Assembly (NCBI GenBank): GCA_025526915.1
Contig: JAHLKH010000108.1
Coordinates: 1 to 64,000, forward strand
Reading direction: 5' to 3'
Source: Entophlyctis helioformis
Lineage: Eukaryota > Chytridiomycota > Chytridiomycetes > Chytridiales > Chytriomycetaceae
DNA length: 64,000 nt
A program made the translations under genes and the position numbers. The notes below the pieces were generated by a model. It ran no database searches. It had not been told where the DNA came from and saw only the letters and a program-made list of their open reading frames with translations. Positions 1-10,089 of this stretch are shown here, piece by piece. How positions within the stretch are numbered: position 1 is the first letter of the stretch; every line of letters starts with the position of its first letter.

Positions 1-737
1 TGTCGGGCCATCCAGTCCTTGAGTGTGCTGTACTTGTCGTCGAGATGCTTGAGCAGATCGAGGCATCCAAAGCAGATGGCCAAGCGAGCGAGTACGATCG
101 GGTACGTAAAGTCGAGCAGATCGAACCAGCCGTGCCGCATGGGGATGAGAAGCAGCCGTTGGCTGTCGCTTCTTCCATTATAGAACGATTGGTAATAGTT
201 GTTTTTGTATGCGTCTGAGCTTGAATAGAAGGGCTCGGTGTGCAGAGGAAAGCGCTTGCAGAGCCGGTCGTACATGGAGCGAGAGTGTGCGAGGAGCAGT
301 CCGTTGTCGGCCGTCAGCTTGACGTCAGGCAGCAGAGCCAGATCGCCCTGCCAGTCCATCTTGAACGCTTCGGTCCACAGCTGCAGCCTGGTCGTGTAGT
401 CGATGCGGCGCTTGTCGCCGAGCAGGCCGCACAGGAAGCGAGTGAGCGGGCCAGCTGCCTTGAGGATCAAGGCGTGGATCTCGGCGGGCTTGCCGTCCCA
501 ATGGCTGCTGCCGAACGCAAGGTCGCCGGTGGCTGGCGGCACCACATAGCGAGGCACCCCTGGCTGTGCGGTCGTTGCTGACGTTGCTGCTGGCTGTCCT
601 GGCTCGACGGCTTGGCTGCTACTCGCTCCAACAACCTGCTCGACCACAGCCCGCTGCTCGACTGTGCTCTGCAGACGGCGCACATGCTCGTCACTGGCTG
701 CGTCTGCGTTGTCTGCCGTCGGTCGCTCCGCCAGCAT
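1..737 (-). CDS. Ankyrin-repeat family protein, N-terminal part (cut by window edge)
   Basis: Minus-strand reading frame from an ATG at 737 (MLAERPTADN) to the window edge, about 245 codons. It is the inverted copy of the gene at 19630-21189 and differs by isolated substitutions, for example Gln for Arg in the VE(Q/R)RAVVEQ stretch. It covers the family's conserved N-terminal module: a low-complexity leader, then a domain with WDGKPAEIHALILK, LTRFLCGLL and LLAHSRSMYDRLCKRF, then the start of the linker before the ankyrin repeats. The repeats would lie outside the window. The N-terminal module looks like the non-ankyrin 'head' shared by all family members here; I do not recognise it as a named domain. 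Function unknown, presumably protein-protein interaction. Confidence 0.75.
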   Translation of the reverse strand, partial: MLAERPTADNADAASDEHVRRLQSTVEQRAVVEQVVGASSSQAVEPGQPAATSATTAQPGVPRYVVPPATGDLAFGSSHWDGKPAEIHALILKAAGPLTRFLCGLLGDKRRIDYTTRLQLWTEAFKMDWQGDLALLPDVKLTADNGLLLAHSRSMYDRLCKRFPLHTEPFYSSSDAYKNNYYQSFYNGRSDSQRLLLIPMRHGWFDLLDFTYPIVLARLAICFGCLDLLKHLDDKYSTLKDWMAR

Positions 738-1043
738 CGTCGCAGCCGCTTGCTTGCTTTGTGGTTGTCTGGACAAGATCCACTCGGCGCGATCGTCCAA
801 CAAACGCCATTGCAAAGCACGAGAATGTGGGACAACCACTGACATGGCATGCCATGCCATGGTGCACAGTGTTGCTGGCGTGGTGTGGGGGCTGGTGGGG
901 CGTGCTATGCGATCACTTGGAACAACGCAGCCTGATCCATAGACAAGGGCGGCTGGCTTGTTGGCAGTCAAGCTCACACCAATGACCCTTTGCATCACGT
1001 TCAAGCAGGATGCTGGACCACACGATAAACCAGCTGCATCCTT
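738..1043. other. Spacer between the two ankyrin units in arm A
   Basis: About 300 bp between two same-strand ankyrin units, identical in arm B (19324-19629). I see no gene. The part at roughly 893-940 is a diverged match to the short retroposed insertion at 21169-21347 and contains GCATAGCACGCC. The stretch just upstream of the ATG at 737 is open in the same frame in three family members (for example ILS..QSKQAA). The real start could therefore be further upstream, or the 5' UTR is simply conserved. Confidence 0.5.
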
Positions 1044-1816
1044 TCATTGCCCTGACCACCAACTCACTCTGCCGAGATCGGGGATCTTTGCGGCTGGCTC
1101 GTCAAGGGGCGGCGCAGGCAGGTCGGCGATGGAAGCATAGGCGTCCGTCATTGCCTCCACGCATCTCATCTGGATCTTGGCCCGCTGAGTGACAGGCAGA
1201 CACATCAGTGTGTGGTGAAACGAGTAGTTCAAGCACGCAAGGTCGCGCACCGTGAACTGATCGAGGCAGTTCTTGAGAAGGAACCGCATGGACTTGCCAC
1301 ATCTCGCCTTGAATGCATTGCCGATTGCCTCGTGCGAGCAACCCTCTTTGCGATGCACAAGCAGCCACTCGGCGACCGCCAAACAACGAGTGTCATACAG
1401 ACGACCCAGCGCACCATCCATCGCGTCGGTTGTGCATCCATACGTGCGCTCGTGCAGCCACTGTACCACTGCCGTACGTCCACAACCAGCAGCGCGATCC
1501 ATTGCTTCATCAGTCCCGCGGCGTCTCTTGTCGTGCAGCCAGATGACAACGTCCAGGAACCCGCCCTCTGCCGCCCATGCCATCGCCCACTTGGTGCAGT
1601 CCGCCCGGATATTGTCCCATAGCCACTCCAGCATGTCCAGCCGCCCGCCCATGGCCGCCCAGTCATCGCATCGTCCGAATATGCATCACTGCCCGCCTCG
1701 TGCAGCAGCTTGAGAATATCGAAATGGCCGCAGTACACCGCATAGTCCATCACAAGCACATTGCGGTTATGGTCGCTGTACTGATCGTCAATATGGCCGT
1801 GAATGCTCAGCAGCAC
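1044..1816 (-). pseudogene. 5'-truncated, frameshifted ankyrin-repeat gene (arm A copy)
   Basis: Two overlapping minus-strand frames together match the open frame at 18550-19323 in arm B. The frames switch near 1656, where this copy reads CAGTCATCG and arm B reads CAGTCCATCG (reverse-complement view), a one-base deletion. The encoded repeats have the family pattern (LEWLWDN, VVIWLHDKRRRG, VVQWLHERTYGC) and end in a non-repeat tail with DLPAPPLDEPAAK. The family's N-terminal module is absent, because sequence similarity stops at the arm boundary (1868). This copy is therefore both headless and frame-broken. A one-base assembly error is the main alternative to a real lesion. Confidence 0.75.
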
Positions 1817-1915
1817 TGCTCCCAGCCAGCCATCGGCCGGATCTCAATGCCTGCCTGTTTGCGCTCATCGACATCCTCAACAGCTGCACCGACGCCAACC
1901 CAGACGTCTGTCCAT

Positions 1916-4443
1916 ATGCTTTCTCTTCGGACGTTGCAAAACGTACGCCACCAGATCATGCGCGGCTCAGACGTCGTCGCCGACAAGACCGTTGGGCAGC
2001 TGCCCGATGGCGCCGTCCGCAGCGACACCGACCGGAAGCAGCAGCCGCAGCAGCCGCAGCAGCACAGGGAAGCACAGAAGCTGGCGCTGGTAGCCATGCT
2101 GCGTCTGGCTGTCGACCAGCTCATGTCGGCCGGCTGCCACGACGATGTCGTCCAAGCCCTGGCTCCGCACCGAGCGTCGCTGCTTCCGCTTCTTCAGCCT
2201 CAGACTGAGCCTTGCGGGCCACACCAGCACCAAGAGCAGCAGCAACAGCACCTGCAACAGGGCAGCCTCTGGGACATCCTGCCGTCCAAGCTGCAAACAG
2301 CCATCCTGACCCTGGCCGGCCCGCTCACGCTGTTCCTCTGCAACGAGCTCGCTCCGCCGAAACGCCTGGCCATCCCTGCCAAGATCGCTATCTGGATCGA
2401 CGCCTTTGAGCAGGACTGGCCAGGCGACCTGTGGCTGCTGCCGTACGTCCGACTCGACTACGACGCTCTCTGGTGTGTGCAGTCTCGAGCCATGTTTTCT
2501 CGGCTCTGCGGCCGGTTTGAGCTGGACGGGTCCAAGATGTCGCCAGCGAGACGTGCAAGTGTGCAAGTGGCCGATCTGGTCGCCGCGGTCGCCTCGGCAA
2601 CACCGGACAGCGGCGTGCATTGGGTGGTGGGCCGCCGTCGCGTTCGCTTTCGCCGTTCATGGGGATGAAGCTGCTGGGCAAGGATCCCGAGACTCAGGTC
2701 TTCAGCCTGGTGCATGTGCCGCTGCGTCGCGGATGGCTCGATCTGGTCCCTTTGGCTGATGATCCGATCCGGTACGCCAAGCTGGCCATCGGTTTCAGCT
2801 ATGTGTCATGCCTGCTGCACCTCGTCCACGACCTCAAGATTGTCGATCTGAAGGATGTCGACTGCATCGAAATGTCTGTTCCACAAGCGATTCATGTACT
2901 CGGCAGCATTCCACCTATGGCCGTTGCCATTCTTAACGAGAGCTCAACCGTCATACGCATGCTAGAGAAAGCGGGAAACACCAATTGCACATCGACCAGC
3001 TTCATGTGGGCGGCTGGACACTGCAAGCTCGACACGATCAAGCTTTTTCATCAAAGCAACAGTGGCCAGTTCACGGCCAAGTGCATGGATACTGCGGCAG
3101 CATACGGACGACTGGATGTCATCAAATGGTTGCACGAGCATCGGACGGAGGGGTGCACGACCGCTGCGATGAACTCTGCCGCCAAGCATGGCTACCTGGA
3201 CGTGGTCAAGTATCTGCACGAGCACCGCAAGGAAGGATGCACGACGTACGCGCTTGAATCTGCAGCAGAAGAAAACCATCTCGATGTGGTCGAGTGGCTC
3301 GTCGCCAACCGCAAAGAGGGCTGTACCAGCAACACCGTGTTGCGGATGGCCGTCCGCGGTCGTATCCCGATCTTACGGCTGCTGGTTGGCGCGTTCCCAG
3401 CCACGCTTGATGCGGATGCACTCGAGTATGCCAAATCACAAGAGGTGGCCCGCGCGATGATCGAAGCTGTTGACGCGACGCACTATGATCGGATTGTCAA
3501 GGAAGCGCGGACTGGCAACATGTACCGGGCACTCGGCTTTCTCAAGGAATCCGCTCCTGCTGGTCATGTTGGCGACGGTGCTGCTTTGGTCGTGGAAGAG
3601 CTTGAAGAAGACGAGGGAGAAGAAGCGCAGCTCACCGACGAGGATGTCAGCAATGACGACAGCAGCTGGTACAGCGACGAGTCGGACGACCTTGATGGCT
3701 ATGACGACGAAGATGACGACGAGGACGACAGTTATTATCCAGGCTCTGATTCTGGCAGCGACGGAGACGAGGCAGAAGGAGAAGATGTGGTGGTGGTGGT
3801 GGACAGCCGCATCAGCAACAGCAGCAGCGATGTTGGAACGAGCGGCGAGATGGCGAATCGACCAGGCGAAGGCATTGATGGTTCTGACACACTGGTGTCC
3901 GTGACAAGCGCGTGCTCCGATGCCACTGGCGATACCACGTTCCTGGACCCCATGAGCTCTGCTCCGCAAAGCGTAAAGTCTGACACGAGCGGCATGGAAC
4001 GCCCGAATGATTCCAAGACGGCTCGGATGGTATTGGCAGACAAGGCTGCAGAGGATGGCGAGGATGGCGAGGATGCTGTGACGGCCATTGACAGCAGCGA
4101 CGAGTTTGACGAGTTTGTGGATGCGGTCGCGACCCAGACGCTCACTGCTGCTAGCCATCGAGACGAGGTGCGCAAAACAACGGACGGCTCTGCCTGGCTG
4201 GCCGGGTCTGGGTACGCAGCAGCGGATGTGTGGAAGACGATTGCGATTTCGCTGTTTGTGCACTCGCTCCTGGCGTCAAGCGTCGTGCAGGACATGATTG
4301 TGTCGATAACGGCGTATGTGCCCTTTGTTGTGCTTGTGGTGCAGATGGTCGGCCGACGAAGCGATGCGACGGGCACGCGACTGGCTGTGTTGCAAGTGCA
4401 TGATGAGCTTGGCAAGCAGGGCATGCACCTCGCGCTGGATTAG
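1916..4443 (+). CDS. Ankyrin-repeat protein with acidic C-terminal region and hydrophobic tail
   Basis: Two plus-strand frames belong to one gene: 1916-~2630 (ATG at 1916) and ~2600-4443. The first carries a Gln-rich leader (about 2035-2075) and the family head module (LWDILPSKLQ, GPLTLFLCNEL, WIDAFEQDWPGDLWLLP, SRAMFSRLCGRF). The second continues with VPLRRGWLDLVPL and four or five ankyrin-like repeats (VIKWLHEHRTEGC, VVKYLHEHRKEGC, VVEWLVANRKEGC). Then comes a long Asp/Glu-rich segment (about 3590-4120) and, near the C-terminus, a 35-40 residue hydrophobic stretch (about 4225-4350) that could be one or two membrane segments. Both frames are open over about 2520-2660 and I see no strong donor/acceptor pair, so a one-base frameshift or a weak intron joins them. 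The start lies just beyond the inverted-repeat boundary. Function unknown. Confidence 0.7.
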
Positions 4444-4519
4444 TTGGTTGGGGCTGAATGAATGGTCTAGGGCAGAGTATTTTATACAAGAAAGTCAAAG
4501 TGGGGCGGGATATGCTCCA

Positions 4520-6819
4520 TCACCGGATGGGTGAAGTGGTGTACGTCATTTGCGAGGCATGCATTGACAAGAGAGGATCTGTCTCTTCGGCTGCATGCGT
4601 TTGGCTGCCGCCCCTGCTACCTGCCGTGCCGCTTCTCACGCTTTCTGCGTCCGAGACATGGCTGTAGACCGCCACTTCTTCCTCGTCGCCATTGGGCGAG
4701 TCGGGATCGACACCGGACAGGTCGCAGTCCTCCAGAGTCACGATGCGCGTGTTGTATGCCCATTTGTACCCATAGTACATGGCCAAGAAGAACGGAATGC
4801 CAGCTGCGATCGTGAGGATGGCGTCAGCAAAAGGAGTGGAACAAAAGCAAGGCATCCAGTTGAGAGAGGTGAAAACGTACTGTAGACAACGAGAATGTTC
4901 CAAATACGGAACGGCACGACACACGATGCTGCGTATCCCTGGCCAATGATGATGCCAAAGCCAAGAAGGATGGCAATGTATGGGCCATAGGGCTGGAAAG
5001 GTGCCTTGTACGGCAGAATATCTGTGGACACGCCTTGCACCTTGAGCGCTCTGCGGAAGCGAATATGGATGACGGCAATCGACAGCCATGTAAGGATGCC
5101 TGAGAGTGTGTGTGCGTGTCCGGACAAGAGTCAGAGACGCGGATTGCAGGACTTGTGGTGGGGGTGGTGGAGATGGGAGCTTACCAGACACGCCTGTGAC
5201 GCTCAAGAGGGCCGTGAAGATGATGCCTTCGCCCCAGATGATGCTCAGAAAGGAGAGGCATCCGATGAGGGTTGTGAGCGCCAGGCTGTAGACTGGAACG
5301 CCACGACCATTGACGCGGCCCAGGAACTCTGGTGCTTTGCCTTCCTTTGCCATTGCCATGAGCGTGCGCGACGCCGCGTACATGGCCGAGCTGGATGCAC
5401 TCAGGACAGCGACGAGAATAACGGCGTTCATGAGGTGAGCGCCAAACGAGAGACCGGCACGCTCAAAGACGAGCGTGAACGGTGCAGTGGTGACGTCGTT
5501 GTTGATAGCAGAGTTGAGCAGCGAAGGATCGTCGTTGCGGATGACAAGTCCAATGACAAAGATGGAGATGACATAGAAGAGCCTGTTGTGCATGGTCATG
5601 TCAGTGGCAGCGTGGACTGGAAGGCCAGTTGATGATGGACGTACAAGATGCGCCAGAATGTCTGGCGGATGGCTTTTGGGACTGTGACGCGCGGGTTGAC
5701 AGCCTCGCCCGCCGTGACGCCGACCAGCTCGGTGCCTGTGCGATGGCAACAAGAGACGCGTCAGCACGGGAGCTATATGTGCAGGCAGAGACGCTATTCA
5801 CGGCACGCACCTCCAAAGCCATAGAATGCAATGACAAAGACGTTGAAGATGCCGACGATGCCGTTCTTGAAGGGTGCACCAGGGATAGACCAGTTGTCGA
5901 ACCCGATGGCGGGCTGGGAGCCGACAGCGCCGAGATCGACGGCAACGCCGAGCGCAATAAACACTGTGTACCCAGAAGCGGATCCGGCGCCCGGCAGACT
6001 GTGTCAGCAAGGCCAGCATGGCCAGCATGGCGTGATCTGGGTTGTGCTGGCAACGTACCAACAATGGCGGCGACCTTTATGGCCGAGAGCCAGTACTCTG
6101 ACTCGCCAAAGCCGTCGACGCCATGCAGGTGCACAAGAACGAGGAGCAGCAGGATGGCGGCGGACCAGACCCAAGCGGGGATGTTCGGAGCCCAGAACGA
6201 CATGATGATGCCAGCGGCCGCGAGCTCAGAGGCTGTTGAGTTGCTTTGTCAGCTTGGACGGCAAGGCATGGATGGCAAGGTATCAAGGCAAGGTATCATG
6301 GCAAGGATGGCATGCAGCGCAGCAGGCCGACTCACGCAGCGAGATGGACCACTGCAGCCAGTAGTTCCAGCCGAGGGCAAACGACAGGGCGGGATCGACG
6401 AAGCGGCCGGCATAGGAGCTGAACGAGCCGGACACGGGGATGTGGGCCGCGAGCTCGCCCAGGCTAGTGGTGATGAAGTAGACGAGGACGCCGACGATGA
6501 GGTAGGCGACGAGCGCACCGAGGGGCCCGGCAGCGGCAATGGTCGCACCGGAGCCGACGTACAGGCCGGTGCCGATGGTGCCGCCGATGGCAATCATCTG
6601 CAGGTGGCGGGCCTGCAGCCTGCGCTTTGTTGTTGTCGATGGTGGTGGTGGTGCTTGTATTGCCAGTGGTGCCAGTGGTGGTCCTGTTGCTTGTGGTGGT
6701 TGTGGTGCAGCACCGTCTGCGACCGGAATGGCAGTGTCGCCGGGCGTGGCTGCCGGCCGTGCTGCCCTGGCACCCGCCGCACTCGCACCCGCCGCATTCG
6801 CATTCAAACCGCCGGCCAT
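4520..6819 (-). CDS. Amino-acid permease (APC superfamily, fungal YAT type)
   Basis: Seven exons assemble in frame at about 6336-6819, 6059-6232, 5811-5963, 5645-5735, 5185-5582, 4882-5099 and 4520-4803, giving roughly 610 residues, the usual fungal size. Diagnostic stretches are the Ala/Pro-rich N-tail followed by [17 protein letters not shown] (TM1 signature), [24 protein letters not shown], the [22 protein letters not shown] consensus, and [22 protein letters not shown]. About twelve hydrophobic segments are spread over the exons. The C-terminal cytosolic tail is acidic and ends near TSPIR. Family role: plasma-membrane proton-coupled uptake of amino acids; substrate range cannot be read from sequence. 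An in-frame upstream ATG at 6885 would add 22 residues. The acceptor of exon 3 was chosen by frame. The tRNA-Ala gene lies 360 bp upstream. Confidence 0.92.
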
Positions 6820-7179
6820 GTCGCAGTCGTTGTGTGGCAAGAGTCGTCGTCGGGCTTGACGTGGATCGTCTGATCGCGGCCGCATGGCGCCATCGGCTGC
6901 TTGATGGCGTGCTTGCGCCGAGCACGATCAACGCAAGGACAGTGGTCGTGTGCATGGCTTGCGCTGCTCTCCCGCTGCGAATGGCGGATCGATGGAGACC
7001 GGGCGAGGGCGGCGTGTTGCGCATATGCACGAGTGAGACGGGAAGCACGAGTAGAACGGGCAGACCGGGCAGTACGAGTAGAGTGGCTCAGACTGATGCT
7101 GACGCTACATGCTTTGCTGGTTTGCACTTGAGCAGTGTGCAATGTATATATTGTCTCTGGGCGAAAAATGAAACAAGAA

Positions 7180-7252
7180 GGGGGTCTAGCTCAAATGGTA
7201 GAGCGCTCGCTTAGCATGCGAGAGGCACTGGGATCAATGCCCAGGTCCTCCA
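7180..7252 (+). tRNA. tRNA-Ala (AGC)
   Basis: A 73-nt cloverleaf can be folded by eye: acceptor GGGGGTC with GTCCTCC, D-stem GCTC/GAGC, anticodon stem CTCGC/GCGAG around loop TTAGCAT, T-stem CTGGG/CCCAG, discriminator A. The anticodon is AGC at 7213-7215. There is no intron. A TTTT at 7256-7259 can serve as Pol III terminator. One U-U mismatch in the acceptor stem is the only irregularity. Confidence 0.95.
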
Positions 7253-7435
7253 CTCTTTTGCCCGCTGGCTGTCCCACCAGACATCCTCTCTCTTTTGGCT
7301 CGTCTGGACACCCAGAAAAGCTTCTTTTTGCCTCTTCTTCTGCATCCCACTCAATCTGCCCTCTTTCCGGACATCCCAGCTGCTCTTCCAATCCGGCATT
7401 TGCGACCATCTGCTCCTCAACAAAGCCAATCCGCA

Positions 7436-9674
7436 ATGACACGACCGCGGCGCCGTGTGTCTGCCCCAAACGCATCCAGTGCCGCACAGCAGTCGCACAC
7501 AGCCATCGCACAGCCAGTCTCCCTGCCCACGCAGTCTGTTTCTGCCACACCGACAACGCCCTCTGGGACCATGCAAGGTGTGTTGGAGCATGCGTGCTGT
7601 GACGCGCTCTGTCCAGACCAGTCGCGTCGCTGTCTGGTCTGCCGGCTGTCGTGCCTGGCGCGCATCAGGCACTGACCTGCCCTCTGGTCTGCCACTAAAA
7701 CGCAACGGCCCAGTAGCATCCACAGCACAACAGCCGCCAACTCTCGCTCATGCAAAGGCTGCCCGACGCTCCAAGCACAACAAACACCGAATGCAGCCGC
7801 TTCCTCTCAACGACAGCAACGCGGAGAGCACCAAACCCGACACGCCTGCATCTGCAACCGCGGACAATCTCGGACAGGAGAGCCTTGCGCTGACCAGCCT
7901 GGCACTTCCGCATGTTCCGCAGTCTGCCGATGGCCACCACAATCAGCTGCCCGCTGCAGCACAGCAACAGCACTCTCGGTCTCCATCGACAACTGCTGCC
8001 ATCTCAAAGACTACTTCTGGAGCTGCCCATATCCCACAACTTGCTGGCAGGGCCGCGACCATCCCGTCAATAGCACCGGCGTCCCGTGTCTGTGTGGATG
8101 TGCCAGACATTGACGCCGATGAAGCTGTGAGTCCATGCATGGCGGATGCGTCTACCGCATGATCGCATCCCGCAGAGTGCTGCGATCCATGCAGCAGACT
8201 GACTGGCCACTGACTGGACTGGCACCGCTGCATCCAACTGCAGGGCGCGACAGATGACTGCCAGCCCGTGTTCCGCAATGACGAGTCGTGGCGTCGCTCG
8301 TCTGCGCAGTCCTTTGCTGGCACATCCAGGCAGCTTCTCTCGCCATTGCCTTCATGCTCTGCCTCGACCTCTCATCCAGCTCTCAGCCATCCTCAAAATC
8401 CCGAGCCACAACAGCAGCCACTTGGATCGTTTGACGAGGAGCTGCGGCTGGCTGCCCAACGGCTGGAGGACGAGCTGGCACTGAGCAGCAAGGCGTCGTG
8501 GCAGTCGATCCAGCACCAAGCGTACTTTGAGGCATCAACATCGTCATCGTCGGTTGCTGCCTCGCTGCCTGCTGGCCCATCCAGTACCGCGACTTTATCC
8601 CGACAGCTGTGCCAACGCTCAATGTGGACGATGCCACGATCTGTCTGCTGGACACTCTGATCAAGCAGCTGTCGCAGCCCGAGACGACACGGATGCCGGC
8701 CAGACACCCTCGCCTGCATCAGCATCCATGGCAGCAGCAAGCACATCGACAGCCACAGCCACACCGACAGAGCCAAAGGCAGCAGATCAGAATGGCTGCA
8801 AGAAACGCAAGAAGAACAAGAAGCGTCCAAAGAAGAAGCCATCCAAAGTCGAGCTGCACAGTCGCAGCAGCAACAGCAGCAACAACACACAGAAGCAGCA
8901 GGAGGAGGAGACTGCCATTCCAGACCTGCTGCCGCCGGTTTCGGCTGCCGTTCCAGACTTAACGACTGGGCAACCGTGTGGTGGCAGACACGCAACTCGG
9001 TGCCGCCAACCGCAGCTGACAACCACACGCACATTGCCATTGTGGATGCTTCGGTCGGAGGGTCCATCTTGCAGCATCTCCAGCGTCGCAGCAATGCAGA
9101 TGCACCTGGCAGCCTTGATCCAGGGACACGCATCGATCGCACTGGACGCTTGTGGACAGCACACGCATCGACCAGATGAGCCAGCCACTGGCCGAGTATG
9201 TGTGTGCATACGACATTGGCACGGCAGAGTGGGACAGCGAGGCGGACGTCTGGCAAACAAACGCGACTGGCTTGTGCTCAAAATCCGCATGGACCCGCAA
9301 CTGGTCTCGCACGACCTTGTGACGCTGATCAGTAAGCTGCCGCCTTTCTCTCTATCTGTTGAGTGCCTTTGTTGAGCGGCTGCACCTGACGCCGTCTGCC
9401 TGCCTGCCATCTGCTACAGACACTATTGTGCACGCATCGTCCACACGACCGCGAGCATCCGTACGATGTGCTCGTGTCCCACGATGCACGCTCGTCGCTC
9501 GTCTGGGAGGCCGCCTTCTTTGTGTCCAGCACCACGGATGCCCAGACGCTGCGCCAACACGATCCGCTGCCATCGCACATCACAGCGGAGTCAACCCTCT
9601 TTCGTGATGCAGGCATCCCACTCCTCGCACGCCGTGATGCACCTCTCTTCCAAGTTGCTCTTGTTTGTTCATAA
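7436..9674 (+). CDS. Multi-exon protein of unknown function
   Basis: A chain of plus-strand exons starts at an ATG at 7436 (MTRPRRRVSAPN) and ends at the stop at 9674. Visible pieces are: an Ala/Ser/Thr/Gln-rich N-terminal half (to about 8126, donor GTGAGT); an exon from about 8243 with EELRLAAQRLEDELAL; a segment reading YRDFIPTAVPTLNVDDATICLLDTLIKQL (about 8582-8680); a strongly basic stretch KKRKKNKKRPKKKPSK (about 8797-8850) that could be a nuclear or nucleolar signal; an exon with DWATVWWQTRNSVPP and HIAIVDASVGG (about 8962-9060); and a C-terminal exon with HPYDVLVSHDARSSLVWEAAFF (about 9430-9674). I do not recognise the family. The coding frame is supported by these non-repetitive, compositionally normal stretches. 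Exact introns are uncertain. Confidence 0.6.
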
Positions 9675-10089
9675 AGCTGCCCGTACAACACCAGCGTGCC
9701 CCTTGAATCTCGACAGGCACTGCGGAAGAACCCACCCCAGCAGCGCAAAACAGCGATGCATCATCTGAAACAGACGCGCAGAGGCGCCCTGGCCACGAGA
9801 TCCGGTCGCCTGACCATTGTGCCAGTAGCCCAAATACGAGTCACTTTCCTCAAGACTCAAACGCAACAGCCCTCTGCGCAAGCTCACGCCCACGCTCACG
9901 CCCACGCCGCAGCGTATATCCCGCCACACGCAACTCTAACCTATTTCGTAAGTGGCCCGTCGTCGCACAAGCCGAGACCGCCGTCGGTGCAACTGTCTGT
10001 GCAACAGTCGGTGCACAATGGCCTCCAGCGGGGGGATTTTGGTTTTCGCCAGCGGTGCTGATTGCCCTGCTTCTCAACAACACCTGCCG

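Larger units (their letters stand above)
1..1868. repeat. Long inverted repeat, arm A
   Basis: Bases 1-1868 are the near-perfect reverse complement of 18498-20366 (position x pairs with about 20367-x). Only scattered substitutions and a one-base deletion near 1656 were noticed. The inner boundary is sharp: identity stops after the shared GCGCTCAT at 1861-1868. The outer end runs off the window, so the true arm is longer than 1.87 kb. The arm carries a truncated ankyrin gene (1-737) and an ankyrin fragment (1044-1816), both on the minus strand. The two arms bracket about 16.6 kb of single-copy genes. The high identity implies a recent duplication or continuing gene conversion. Confidence 0.95.
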
